DNA from: Methylobacterium marchantiae
GTDB lineage: Bacteria > Pseudomonadota > Alphaproteobacteria > Rhizobiales > Beijerinckiaceae
Length of the DNA: 46,041 nt
Direction: 5' to 3'
Assembly: GCF_022179405.1 (NCBI RefSeq)
Contig: NZ_BPQT01000049.1
Location: 1 to 46,041, forward strand
The position numbers and the translations under genes were made by a program. Every line of letters begins with the position of its first letter. Positions within the stretch are counted from its first letter, which is position 1. The notes beneath the pieces were generated by a model that worked only from the letters and a program-made list of their open reading frames with translations, was not told where the DNA came from and made no database searches. Below, piece after piece: positions 7,913 to 15,639 of this stretch.

Positions 7913-9076
7913 TCAGGCCGCCGTGCGGTTGCGGGCTTCGCGCTTGGTGTCGACGCCCGAGGCTTTGATCTCGGACAGCTTCTGGGCGACGTTGCGGGAG
8001 AACACGAACTCGGCCGGGCGCTGGTTCTCGAGGCTGACCTCGGGAGCCATCTCGCCCTCGGTCTTGATGCCGCGGATGGCGTGGATCAGCGGCTTCCACG
8101 GCTTCTTCACGGAATCGACCACCGAGGAGGCCTCGTAGCCCGAATGGACCATGCAGTCGGCGCACTTCTCGTAATTGCCGGTGCCGTAGGAATCCCAGTC
8201 GGTCTCCTCCATCAATTCCTTGAAGGTGGCCGCATAGCCTTCGCCGAGCAGATAGCAGGGCTTCTGCCAGCCGAACACGGTGCGGGTCGGGTTGCCCCAG
8301 GGCGTGCAATGGTAGGTCTGGTTGCCGGCCAGGAAGTCGAGGAACAGGCCCGACTGCTGGAAGGTCCAGTTCTGGCGGCCCTTCTCCTTGCCGTGCCGGA
8401 ACACGCCGCGGAACAGGTCCTTCGTGGCCTTGCGGTTCAGGAAGTGCTGCTGGTCGGGGGCGCGCTCGTAGGCGTAGCCGGGGGAGACGGTGATGCCGTC
8501 GATCCCGAGCTTCGTCACGGTGTCGAAGAAATCGGCGATCTTGTCGGCCGAGGAATTGTTGAAGAAGGTGCAGTTGATGGTGACGCGGAAGCCCATCTCC
8601 TTCGCCTTGGTGATGGCGGCGACGGCCTTGTCGTAGACGCCGCGCTGGCACACCGACTGGTCGTGCATCTCCTTGTCGCCATCGAGATGGATCGACCAGG
8701 TGAAGTACGGGCTGGGCTTGTAGTCCTTGATCTTCTTCTCGAGCAGCAGCGCGTTGGTGCACACGATCGCGAATTTCTTCTGCGCGATGATGCCCTCGAC
8801 GATCTGCGGCAGATCCTTGTGGAGAAGCGGCTCGCCGCCGGCGATCACCACCATGGGTGCGCCGCACTCGCGTACGGATTCCAGCGCGTCCGCCACCGGC
8901 AGGCGCTTGTTCAGGATCTCGTCCGGATAGTCGATCTTCCCACAGCCGGCGCAGGCGAGATTGCAGCGGAACAGCGGCTCCATCATCATCACGAGCGGGT
9001 AGCGCTTGCGACCGGTGAGGTGCTGCTTGAGAATGTAGCCGCCAATCTTCGCGACGTAACGGAGGGGAATACCCAA
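7913..9076 (-). CDS. hpnH: Adenosylhopane synthase HpnH (radical SAM)
   Basis: A 387-residue radical S-adenosylmethionine enzyme that adds a 5'-deoxyadenosyl group to diploptene, making adenosylhopane, the first C35 hopanoid. The [4Fe-4S] motif CX3CX2C is CNLACAGC (Cys38, Cys42, Cys45); a C-terminal SPASM-like cysteine pair is seen in EKCADCMVH. I place the start at a TTG (9076) because an AAGGAG site lies 7 bp upstream of it and because homologues begin at the equivalent 'MxxPxRxxxKxGxYxxKQ' stretch. The longer ATG frame (9118) has no ribosome-binding site. It converges on hpnG and diverges from hpnN. Confidence 0.94.
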   Translation of the reverse strand: MGIPLRYVAKIGGYILKQHLTGRKRYPLVMMMEPLFRCNLACAGCGKIDYPDEILNKRLPVADALESVRECGAPMVVIAGGEPLLHKDLPQIVEGIIAQKKFAIVCTNALLLEKKIKDYKPSPYFTWSIHLDGDKEMHDQSVCQRGVYDKAVAAITKAKEMGFRVTINCTFFNNSSADKIADFFDTVTKLGIDGITVSPGYAYERAPDQQHFLNRKATKDLFRGVFRHGKEKGRQNWTFQQSGLFLDFLAGNQTYHCTPWGNPTRTVFGWQKPCYLLGEGYAATFKELMEETDWDSYGTGNYEKCADCMVHSGYEASSVVDSVKKPWKPLIHAIRGIKTEGEMAPEVSLENQRPAEFVFSRNVAQKLSEIKASGVDTKREARNRTAA

Positions 9077-9777
9077 GACGCGGCTCCTTATTTTTGGCCC
9101 CGATATGATCGGGTGCATTACCGTGAAAAGCGGCGGAATTCCAGCGAACTAGGTTGGAACCGCTCTCGATGGGCTCGCCTTGCCCGGTGGGCGGAACGTG
9201 TTTGCGCGGCCCTGGGACAATCCAGCCACAGGTTGGCCGGCCACAGGTCGGGTGGTGACTACCGCGTCGACATCGAGCCGACTTCGATGCCTTATCGCAA
9301 AGCCCGGTGCTTTTTCCTATTCGGTCAGGGAATGCCAGAACTGCGCCATTCCCGGCGGCCTCCCGGCTCGGCGCTTCCCTGTGTCCCAGCCGCCTGAAAC
9401 ATCGCCTTTCAACCGGGACGGGGCATGCTGCAGTGCGCGGGCGCACATCGGCGGGCACCTGCGCCGTACTGCGACGCCCGGTATTCTCCCCGCGTTGCAT
9501 TCCCGTCTGCGGGTCATTACGGAAACGATCGAGCGATATGGACCGCTGCTCGTGCGTGCACGTGCGAGCGCGAATGACATCCGGTGACCCATCGACACGG
9601 AATTCATGTGTCCGGAGCGGCGCGCTGCGCTGCCGGGACTCGTGGATTGCGCTGCCAAGTGGTAACCGACCCTAGGACCGAGACCGGTCCCGTGCCGAGT
9701 GCGCCCGCCGCCCATCGCATTCGCGAGGCTGGCCGGTCATGCTCGGGCGACCGTGTCGCTAGTCAGGCAGGATACTT
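9077..9777. other. 700-bp non-coding region between hpnH and hpnN
   Basis: No reading frame here has a ribosome-binding site or protein-like composition on either strand; open frames are Arg/Ser/Pro-rich shadows of high GC. It should hold the divergent promoters of hpnH and hpnN. A short dyad, CCCGAT-ATG-ATCGGG (9099-9113), lies just upstream of the hpnH ribosome-binding site and could be an operator. I see no RNA gene that I can name. Confidence 0.5.
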
Positions 9778-12450
9778 GTGATCGAACGTCTCGTCGCGTT
9801 TTCCGTCCATCGGCGCTGGCTCGTCATCACCCTGGTGGCGATTCTCACCGTCGGAAGCGCGGCGCTCGGCGCGCACCTGTTCCGCATCAACACGGATGTC
9901 GAGCGCCTGATCGACAAGGACGTGCCCTGGCGCCAGGACGAGATCAACTACGAGAAGGCGTTCCCGCAACGGACCGGCACCCTCGTGGCGGTCATCGACG
10001 GCAAGACGCCCGAGGTCGCCGAGGAGGCCGCGGCCAATCTCGCCAAGGCCCTTCTCGACCATCCCGACCAGATCGAGACCGTCTACCGCCCCGATGGCGG
10101 CCCGTTCTACGACAAGAACGGCTTCCTGCTGATGTCGCAGGAGGAGCTGACCAAGACCATGGAGCAGCTCGTCGAGCAGCAGGGTCTGCTCGGGCCTCTC
10201 GCGGCCGACCCGACGCTGCGCGGCGTGATGCGCGTGCTCGGCCTCGGCGCCAAGGGCATCAAGAGCGGCGACGCCAAGATCGAGGATCTCGACGGTCCGA
10301 TGACGCGGATCGACGAGGTGCTGCGGAAGGTGCTGGCCGGAGAGCCGGCCCGGTTGTCGTGGCAGCTCCTCCTCTCAAGCGGCAAGGCCCAGAGCACGGA
10401 GCTGCGCAAGTTCATCATGATCCAGCCCAAGCTGGATTACGCGGCGCTTCAGCCGGGTGCCGAGGCCTCCGCCCTCGTCCGCGGCCTCGCGACCAAGCTG
10501 ACGATCAACACCCTCGGCGGCCTCGATGGGGTGGACAACCCGCGCATGCGCCTCACCGGCCCCGTGGCCGTGGCCGATGACGAGTTCGCCACCCTCTCGG
10601 ACGATGCGCTGCTCAACAACGGCGTCACCGTCGCAGCCATCGTGCTGTTCCTGTGGCTCGCCCTGCGCTCGGGTCCGCTCGTCATCGCGGTGATCATCAC
10701 CACCTTCGCCGGCCTGATCGTCACCACCGCCCTCGGCCTGCTGATGGTGGGCGAGCTGAACCCGATCTCGGTGGCGTTCACCGCCCTGTTCGTCGGGCTC
10801 GGGATCGATTTCGGCATCCAGTTCGCCGTGCGCTACCGGGCCGACCGCTTCGAGCAGCCCGACCTGCCGAGCGCGATCCGCGCCGCCGCGCGGGGTGTCG
10901 GCTGGTCGCTGAGCCTGGCCGCCATCTCGCTCCTGGCCGGCTTCTTCGCCTTCCTGCCCACCGCCTTCCGCGGCGTGTCCGAACTCGGCCTCATCGCCGG
11001 CGTCGGCATGATCGTGGCCTATGTCTTCGCGCTGACGCTGCTCCCGGCCCTGATCGCCGTGTTCAAGCCGAAGGGCGAGGCCAAGGCCGTCGAGACGACC
11101 TGGCTCTCCGGCGTCGACCCCTGGATCATCGAGCACCGCAAGCTCGTGCTCATCGTCGTCGGCGTGATCACGGTGGCGGGCATCCCGCTGCTGTTCAAGC
11201 TGCCCTTCGATTCCAACCCGATGCACCTGCGCAGCACCAAGGTGGAATCGATCTCGACCTATCTCGATCTCATCAAGGATCCGGAGACCAGCCCGAACCT
11301 GATCGACGTGATCGCGCCCTCCGTCGCCGCGGTGCCGGAGCTCGCCGCGAAGCTGAAGGCCCTGCCTTCGGTGGCCAAGGTCATCGACATCGAGACCTTC
11401 GTGCCGCCGGACCAGGACCAGAAGCTCGCGACGATCGCAGAGACGGCGGAGCTGCTCGGACCGATCCTCAATCCCGTCCGCAAGCCGCCGCCCCCCACCG
11501 ATGCCGACACGGTGAAGGCGCTGAGGGAGGCCGCCACGGCCCTCAAGGGTGTCTCCACGGGGAATTCCGCCGGAGCCAAGGCCGCGGGGTCCCTGGCGGG
11601 CACCCTCGACAGCCTCGCCGCTGCGACGCCGCAGGTGCGCGAGTCCGCCAACGTCGCCGTGACCACCGACCTCAAGACCCTGCTCGTCCGGCTCCGCGGA
11701 CTCCTCGCGCCGCAGAAGGTGACCCTCGACAACATCCCGCCCAAGCTGAAGGCCGAATGGATCGCCAGCGACGGGCGGGCGCGGATCGAGGTCCATCCGA
11801 GCGGCGATGCCAACGACAATGTCGTCCTGCGCCGCTTCGCCAAGGAGGTGCAGACGGTGGCCCCGCATGCAACCGGGGCGCCGGTGGCGACCACTTCGTC
11901 GAGCTACACGATCCTCGGCGCCTTCGTGCAGGCCGCGCTGACCGCCCTCGTGGCGATCTTCATCATCCTGTCGGTGGCCCTGCGCAAGCCGTGGGACGTA
12001 GCGATGACCCTGGGGCCGCTGGTGCTGGCGACGCTGTGGACGCTGATGGCCCTGCATGTCGTCGGCATGCCGCTCAACTTCGCCAACATCATCGCCCTGC
12101 CGCTGATGCTCGCGGTCGGCGTGGCCTTCCACATCTACTACGTCATCGCCTGGCGGGCGGGCGTCACCGACATGCTGGCCTCCAGCCTGACGCGGGCGAT
12201 CTTCTTCTCGGCGCTGACCACCGGCACGGCCTTCGGCTCGCTGGTCCTGTCGAGTCATCCCGGCACGGCCAGCATGGGCAAGCTCCTCGCTTTGTCGCTG
12301 TTCTTCACCCTCGTCGCCGCGTTCTTCGTGGTCCCCGCCTTCCTCGGCCCCCCGCCGAAGCAGCCGGACCCCAAGCGCCCCGAGGGCGATGCGGCCGTGC
12401 CGCCCGACCTCCAGGTCAGGCGTCCGGCCGAGGCGGTGGCGGCGAAGTAG
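9778..12450 (+). CDS. hpnN: RND-family hopanoid transporter HpnN
   Basis: An 890-residue inner-membrane protein of the RND/MMPL superfamily that moves hopanoids from the inner to the outer membrane. Two repeats are visible, each with one N-terminal helix, a large periplasmic domain and a five-helix bundle: helix 1 near residues 13-33, bundle about 281-430, second helix near 455-475, second bundle about 715-865. The first bundle keeps the RND aspartate in GLGIDFGIQ (Asp344); the equivalent of the second bundle reads GVAFHIYY. It starts at GTG, preceded by an AGGCAGG site. A terminator follows. Confidence 0.94.
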   Translation: MIERLVAFSVHRRWLVITLVAILTVGSAALGAHLFRINTDVERLIDKDVPWRQDEINYEKAFPQRTGTLVAVIDGKTPEVAEEAAANLAKALLDHPDQIETVYRPDGGPFYDKNGFLLMSQEELTKTMEQLVEQQGLLGPLAADPTLRGVMRVLGLGAKGIKSGDAKIEDLDGPMTRIDEVLRKVLAGEPARLSWQLLLSSGKAQSTELRKFIMIQPKLDYAALQPGAEASALVRGLATKLTINTLGGLDGVDNPRMRLTGPVAVADDEFATLSDDALLNNGVTVAAIVLFLWLALRSGPLVIAVIITTFAGLIVTTALGLLMVGELNPISVAFTALFVGLGIDFGIQFAVRYRADRFEQPDLPSAIRAAARGVGWSLSLAAISLLAGFFAFLPTAFRGVSELGLIAGVGMIVAYVFALTLLPALIAVFKPKGEAKAVETTWLSGVDPWIIEHRKLVLIVVGVITVAGIPLLFKLPFDSNPMHLRSTKVESISTYLDLIKDPETSPNLIDVIAPSVAAVPELAAKLKALPSVAKVIDIETFVPPDQDQKLATIAETAELLGPILNPVRKPPPPTDADTVKALREAATALKGVSTGNSAGAKAAGSLAGTLDSLAAATPQVRESANVAVTTDLKTLLVRLRGLLAPQKVTLDNIPPKLKAEWIASDGRARIEVHPSGDANDNVVLRRFAKEVQTVAPHATGAPVATTSSSYTILGAFVQAALTALVAIFIILSVALRKPWDVAMTLGPLVLATLWTLMALHVVGMPLNFANIIALPLMLAVGVAFHIYYVIAWRAGVTDMLASSLTRAIFFSALTTGTAFGSLVLSSHPGTASMGKLLALSLFFTLVAAFFVVPAFLGPPPKQPDPKRPEGDAAVPPDLQVRRPAEAVAAK

Positions 12451-12472
12451 GCAGAAGGGCAATTCTCACGAG

Positions 12473-12507
12473 AAAGGCCGCCGTCGCGGGAGCGACGGCG
12501 GCCTTTT
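12473..12507. terminator. Intrinsic terminator between hpnN and hpnK
   Basis: A 15-bp perfect stem, AAAGGCCGCCGTCGC, a GGGA loop and the matching arm ending in CCTTTT. It lies between the convergent hpnN and hpnK genes and has U- or A-rich flanks on both strands, so it can work in both directions. Confidence 0.88.
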
Positions 12508-12558
12508 GACTGGGCAGACAAAAGGCTCGACACGCCTTGATCGAGGAGCGGTCCTTCC

Positions 12559-13398
12559 TCAGGAAAAATCGGAGAAGCCGCCGCTCGTCGCTCCGGCCCT
12601 CTTCACGGCTGCGATCGTCTCCGGCGCGATCAGGGCATCGCGCTCGGCGGCATAGGCGTAGCCCGGCGCCTCGCCAGGAAACCCGCCGGCGGTGGCCGGG
12701 TGGGTATAGAGCTCGGTCAGGCCGCTCGGCAGGTGCTCCAGGAGCCCCGCCACACGTTGCGGCGTCATCGCGCCAGACCATGCCAGCCCGAGGGTCCGAT
12801 CGGGGATCAGCAGGCCGGCCTGACGGGCGCGGACGGCCAGCAATCCGGCCCAGGGCGCGATGTCGAGGGCGGGTTTCGGGTTCGTGCCCGGCTCGGCGGC
12901 GCGAAGGATGGCGCGGGGCTCGCGCGGTACCCGGATCGCCCGCATGCCGTAGCCGCGGCCGATCGCCAGCACCCGACCGGCGATGAGCGGATGCACGTGG
13001 AAATGCTTGTGCGCGTTGACATGGTCGAGGGGCAGGCCCGTGGCCTTGTAGGCTTCGAACTGGGCCGTGATCTCCGCCGAGAGCTGGCGGCGCGCCGACG
13101 GCTTCACGGCGAGATCGAGGCCGAGACGTCCCATGTCGCGGCGGATCAGCCCATCCGCGTCGACGAGGTCGGGCAGCTCCGCCGCCGGCAGGGTCGGCCA
13201 AGCCTCGACCATGACGAGGTGGAGGCCGACGCGCAGGGACGGCAGGCGCCTCGCCCGCGCCACGGCATCGGCCGCCGCCGGGGCCGACACCATCAGGCTC
13301 GCCGCCGTGAGGATGCCCTCGCGATGGGCCTGCTCGACGGCGTCGTTGACCTCGAGACTCAGGCCGAAATCGTCCGCAGTGACGACGAGTCGCTTCAT
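12559..13398 (-). CDS. hpnK: Hopanoid N-acetylglucosamine deacetylase HpnK
   Basis: A 279-residue YdjC-type carbohydrate deacetylase. In the head-group branch HpnK removes the acetyl group from N-acetylglucosaminyl-bacteriohopanetetrol, exposing the amine that is kept in the cyclitol ether. Metal-site and catalytic features of the family are visible: VTADDFG at residues 6-12 and the histidine cluster DHVNAHKHFHVHP near residue 125. The last residues (FSDFS) follow a short Gly/Ser segment. It is separated from hpnJ by the toxin-antitoxin pair and an hpnJ terminator, so it may have its own promoter. Confidence 0.93.
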   Translation of the reverse strand: MKRLVVTADDFGLSLEVNDAVEQAHREGILTAASLMVSAPAAADAVARARRLPSLRVGLHLVMVEAWPTLPAAELPDLVDADGLIRRDMGRLGLDLAVKPSARRQLSAEITAQFEAYKATGLPLDHVNAHKHFHVHPLIAGRVLAIGRGYGMRAIRVPREPRAILRAAEPGTNPKPALDIAPWAGLLAVRARQAGLLIPDRTLGLAWSGAMTPQRVAGLLEHLPSGLTELYTHPATAGGFPGEAPGYAYAAERDALIAPETIAAVKRAGATSGGFSDFS

Positions 13399-13449
13399 GG
13401 TGTGCTCATGGCTTCTGGCGCGCGTGGCCGATCACGACACAATGCACCG

Positions 13450-13731
13450 TCAGAGCCCGAGTTCGCTGTGCGAGCCGAGCCGGACCAGCTGTAGAATATC
13501 CAAGCCCGCCAGCCGGTAGATCAGCACGAGGTCGGGCCTGAGATGACAGTCGCGATGATCGGCCCAATTCCCAGACAGCGCGTGATCACGGAACTTCACA
13601 GCAAGCGTCTCGTCCTTCAGCAACGATTCGAGCACTCCCGAAAGGTCCGCTTCCAGCGTTCGTTTGTAGCGTCCTTTGAGCTCGCGTCGATAGTCCCGCT
13701 TGAACCGGATCGTATACTCAATCGCCCGCAT
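13450..13731 (-). CDS. yafQ: YafQ-family mRNA interferase toxin
   Basis: A 93-residue type II toxin of the RelE/YafQ family, a ribosome-dependent mRNA endonuclease. Residues matching the E. coli YafQ active site are all present: His50, Asp61, His63, Asp67 and His88, within the signature DHALSGNW..HRDCHLRPD and GSHSELGL. The start lies inside the end of the dinJ-like gene (14-bp overlap), the usual coupled order of antitoxin then toxin. The gene looks intact and should be active. It sits between two hopanoid genes, hpnJ and hpnK, an unusual place for a toxin-antitoxin module. Confidence 0.93.
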   Translation of the reverse strand: MRAIEYTIRFKRDYRRELKGRYKRTLEADLSGVLESLLKDETLAVKFRDHALSGNWADHRDCHLRPDLVLIYRLAGLDILQLVRLGSHSELGL

Positions 13732-13981
13732 GCAGGTCGGCCAGCAGGCTCTCGATGCTGCCGACCTTTGTCGTATCGCCCCGTCTAGCGGCCTTCATGG
13801 CATCGACGGTCTCCGAATTCGGAGTCAGAGCCTCGAATGGAAAAGTCTTGTCCGCGGCGACCCGCGCGAACATCAGGCGGACTGCATCGGACGCGGTGAG
13901 ACCCATGGAAGCGAGCACAGCACTCGCTTCGCGCTTGGTCTTCGCGTCTACGCTCGCTCTGACGATCAGCTTATCTGCCAT
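13718..13981 (-). CDS. dinJ: DinJ/RelB-family antitoxin
   Basis: An 87-residue antitoxin. The N-terminal half (MADKLIVRASVD...) is a ribbon-helix-helix DNA-binding domain, with the DinJ-type 'VLASMGLTASDAVRLMFARVA' motif at residues 22-42 and the following 'DKTFPFE' segment. The C-terminal half is the toxin-wrapping tail. It should repress its own promoter with YafQ as co-repressor. A start at 14131 would add 50 residues crossing the hpnJ terminator, so I chose the ATG at 13981 that begins the family domain. Confidence 0.92.
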   Translation of the reverse strand: MADKLIVRASVDAKTKREASAVLASMGLTASDAVRLMFARVAADKTFPFEALTPNSETVDAMKAARRGDTTKVGSIESLLADLHAGD

Positions 13982-14091
13982 TTTCAATCCCGGATCATGC
14001 CCAATCCTCGATCTCAGCCGAACATACCCATGGAGCGACGGGCTCGCTAGCTCTGACAAGGGAAAGGTCATCGCGCCGATCGAATCGCACC

Positions 14092-14125
14092 AAACGAAAG
14101 CGGCCGGGCACGAGGGCCCGGCCGC
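14092..14125 (-). terminator. Intrinsic terminator downstream of hpnJ
   Basis: A perfect 10-bp stem, GCGGCCGGGC with arms at 14100-14109 and 14116-14125, and a 6-base loop. Reading on the minus strand the stem is followed by TTTCGTTTG. It begins 23 bp after the hpnJ stop and would end the hpnL-M-I-J transcript before the toxin-antitoxin genes. Confidence 0.78.
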
Positions 14126-14147
14126 GATCATCCGCAGATTTCGAGCG

Positions 14148-15581
14148 TCAGGCGGCCTTCGAGGTGCCCTGGCGCTCTTTCAGGAAGCGGTAGAACTCGA
14201 CGCCTTCGCGCAGGCGGCGCTTCATCATGTCGGGCGAGCGCACCATCTCGGAGACGATGGAGGCGATCTTCGGGGCGCGGAAGTAGAACTTCCGGTAGAA
14301 TTCCTCCACCGCCGCGAAGATCTCGGAATGCGACAGGTGCGGGTAGTGCAGCGGCGCGATCTGCACGCCGTTCTCGTCAACGAGCTCGGCATTCGCGACG
14401 TCGAGCCAGCCGTTCTCCACCGCCTGCTTGTAGAGGAAGGTGCCCGGATAGGGGGCGGCCAGCGACGCCTGGATCGTGTGCGGGTTGATGCGCTTGGCGA
14501 AGGCGATCGTCTCCTGGATCGTCTCCCTGGTCTCGCCGGGCAGGCCGACGATGAAGGTGCCGTGGATGGCGATGCCGAGGTCGTGGCAATCCTTGGTGAA
14601 CTTCTCGGCCACCTCGACGCGCATGCCCTTCTTGATGTTGTTCAGGATCTTCTGGTTGCCGGACTCGTAGCCGACGAGCAGGAGGCGCAGGCCGTTGTCC
14701 TTGAGAACCTTCAGGGTCTCGCGGGGCACGTTCGCCTTGGCGTTGCACGACCAGGTGACGCCGAGCTTGCCGAGCTCGCGCGCGATCTCTTCGGCGCGGG
14801 GAAGATTGTCGGTGAAGGTGTCATCGTCGAAGAAGAACTCCTTCGTCTGCGGGAACTCCTTCAGGCAGTACTTGATCTCCTCGACCACGTGCGCGACCGA
14901 GCGGGTGCGGTAGGTGTGTCCGCCCACCGTCTGCGGCCAGAGGCAGAAGGTGCAGCGGCTCTTGCAGCCGCGGCCGGAATAGAACGAGATGTAGGGGTGC
15001 TTGAGGTACCCGATGAAGTACTTCTCCATCTCGAGGTCGCGCTTGTAGACCGAGGTCACGAACGGCAGCTGGTCCATGTCCGTCATGATCTCGCGGTCCT
15101 CGTTATGGACCACGACGCCATTGGCATCACGATAGGACAGACCCTTGATCTCGGACATCGGGGTGCCGTCGGCGACTTCCTTGACGGTGAAGTCGAACTC
15201 GTTGCGGGCACAGAAATCGATGCAGGGCGCCTGGGCCATGGCGCCGGCGGCGTCCACGGCGACCTTGGCGCCGATCAGGCCGGCGATGAGCTTCGGATTG
15301 GCGGCCTTGAGGGCCTCCACCGTCTTCACGTCGGACTTGAAGGAAGGGACCGAGGTGTGGAGCACCACGAGGTCGAAATCGTTGGCCTGGGCCACGATCT
15401 CGGGGAGCTTGATGTTGTGGGGCGGCGCGTCGATCAGCTTCGAGTTCGGCACCAGGGCGGCCGGCTGGGCGAGCCAGGTCGGGTACCAGAAGGACTTGAT
15501 TTCGCGCTTGGCCTGGTAGCGGGAGCCCGCGCCGCCGTCGAAACCATCGAAGGTGGGAGCCTGGAGGAAGAGCGTGCGCAT
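14148..15581 (-). CDS. hpnJ: Hopanoid cyclitol-ether synthase HpnJ (B12-binding-type radical SAM)
   Basis: A 477-residue radical SAM protein. HpnJ is needed to convert glucosaminyl-bacteriohopanetetrol to the cyclitol ether, a ring contraction of the amino sugar. The N-terminal 150 residues form a B12-binding-like Rossmann domain (FLQAPTFDGF, VVLHTSVPS), and the radical SAM motif CX3CX2C is CKSRCTFC (Cys206, Cys210, Cys213). GLPGETRETIQ near residue 342 is the usual GxPGET motif of this class. I chose the ATG at 15581; a TTG three codons upstream is too close to the GAGG site. It follows hpnI by 58 bp. Confidence 0.94.
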   Translation of the reverse strand: MRTLFLQAPTFDGFDGGAGSRYQAKREIKSFWYPTWLAQPAALVPNSKLIDAPPHNIKLPEIVAQANDFDLVVLHTSVPSFKSDVKTVEALKAANPKLIAGLIGAKVAVDAAGAMAQAPCIDFCARNEFDFTVKEVADGTPMSEIKGLSYRDANGVVVHNEDREIMTDMDQLPFVTSVYKRDLEMEKYFIGYLKHPYISFYSGRGCKSRCTFCLWPQTVGGHTYRTRSVAHVVEEIKYCLKEFPQTKEFFFDDDTFTDNLPRAEEIARELGKLGVTWSCNAKANVPRETLKVLKDNGLRLLLVGYESGNQKILNNIKKGMRVEVAEKFTKDCHDLGIAIHGTFIVGLPGETRETIQETIAFAKRINPHTIQASLAAPYPGTFLYKQAVENGWLDVANAELVDENGVQIAPLHYPHLSHSEIFAAVEEFYRKFYFRAPKIASIVSEMVRSPDMMKRRLREGVEFYRFLKERQGTSKAA

Positions 15582-15639
15582 GGGGTTCAAGGCCTCAGCG
15601 AGAAAGGAAAAAGGGCGGGCGGGACGCTAAAAGCGAAGA

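Noticed and set aside
9317-9715. Possible genes in the hpnH-hpnN gap
   Set aside because: All open frames there are rich in Arg, Ser, Pro and Gly, lack ribosome-binding sites and show no hydrophobic or conserved pattern.
10375-12462. 695-codon open frame on the minus strand across hpnN
   Set aside because: Low-complexity Arg/Asp/Gln/His-rich product, complementary to a clear RND transporter; a GC-driven shadow frame.
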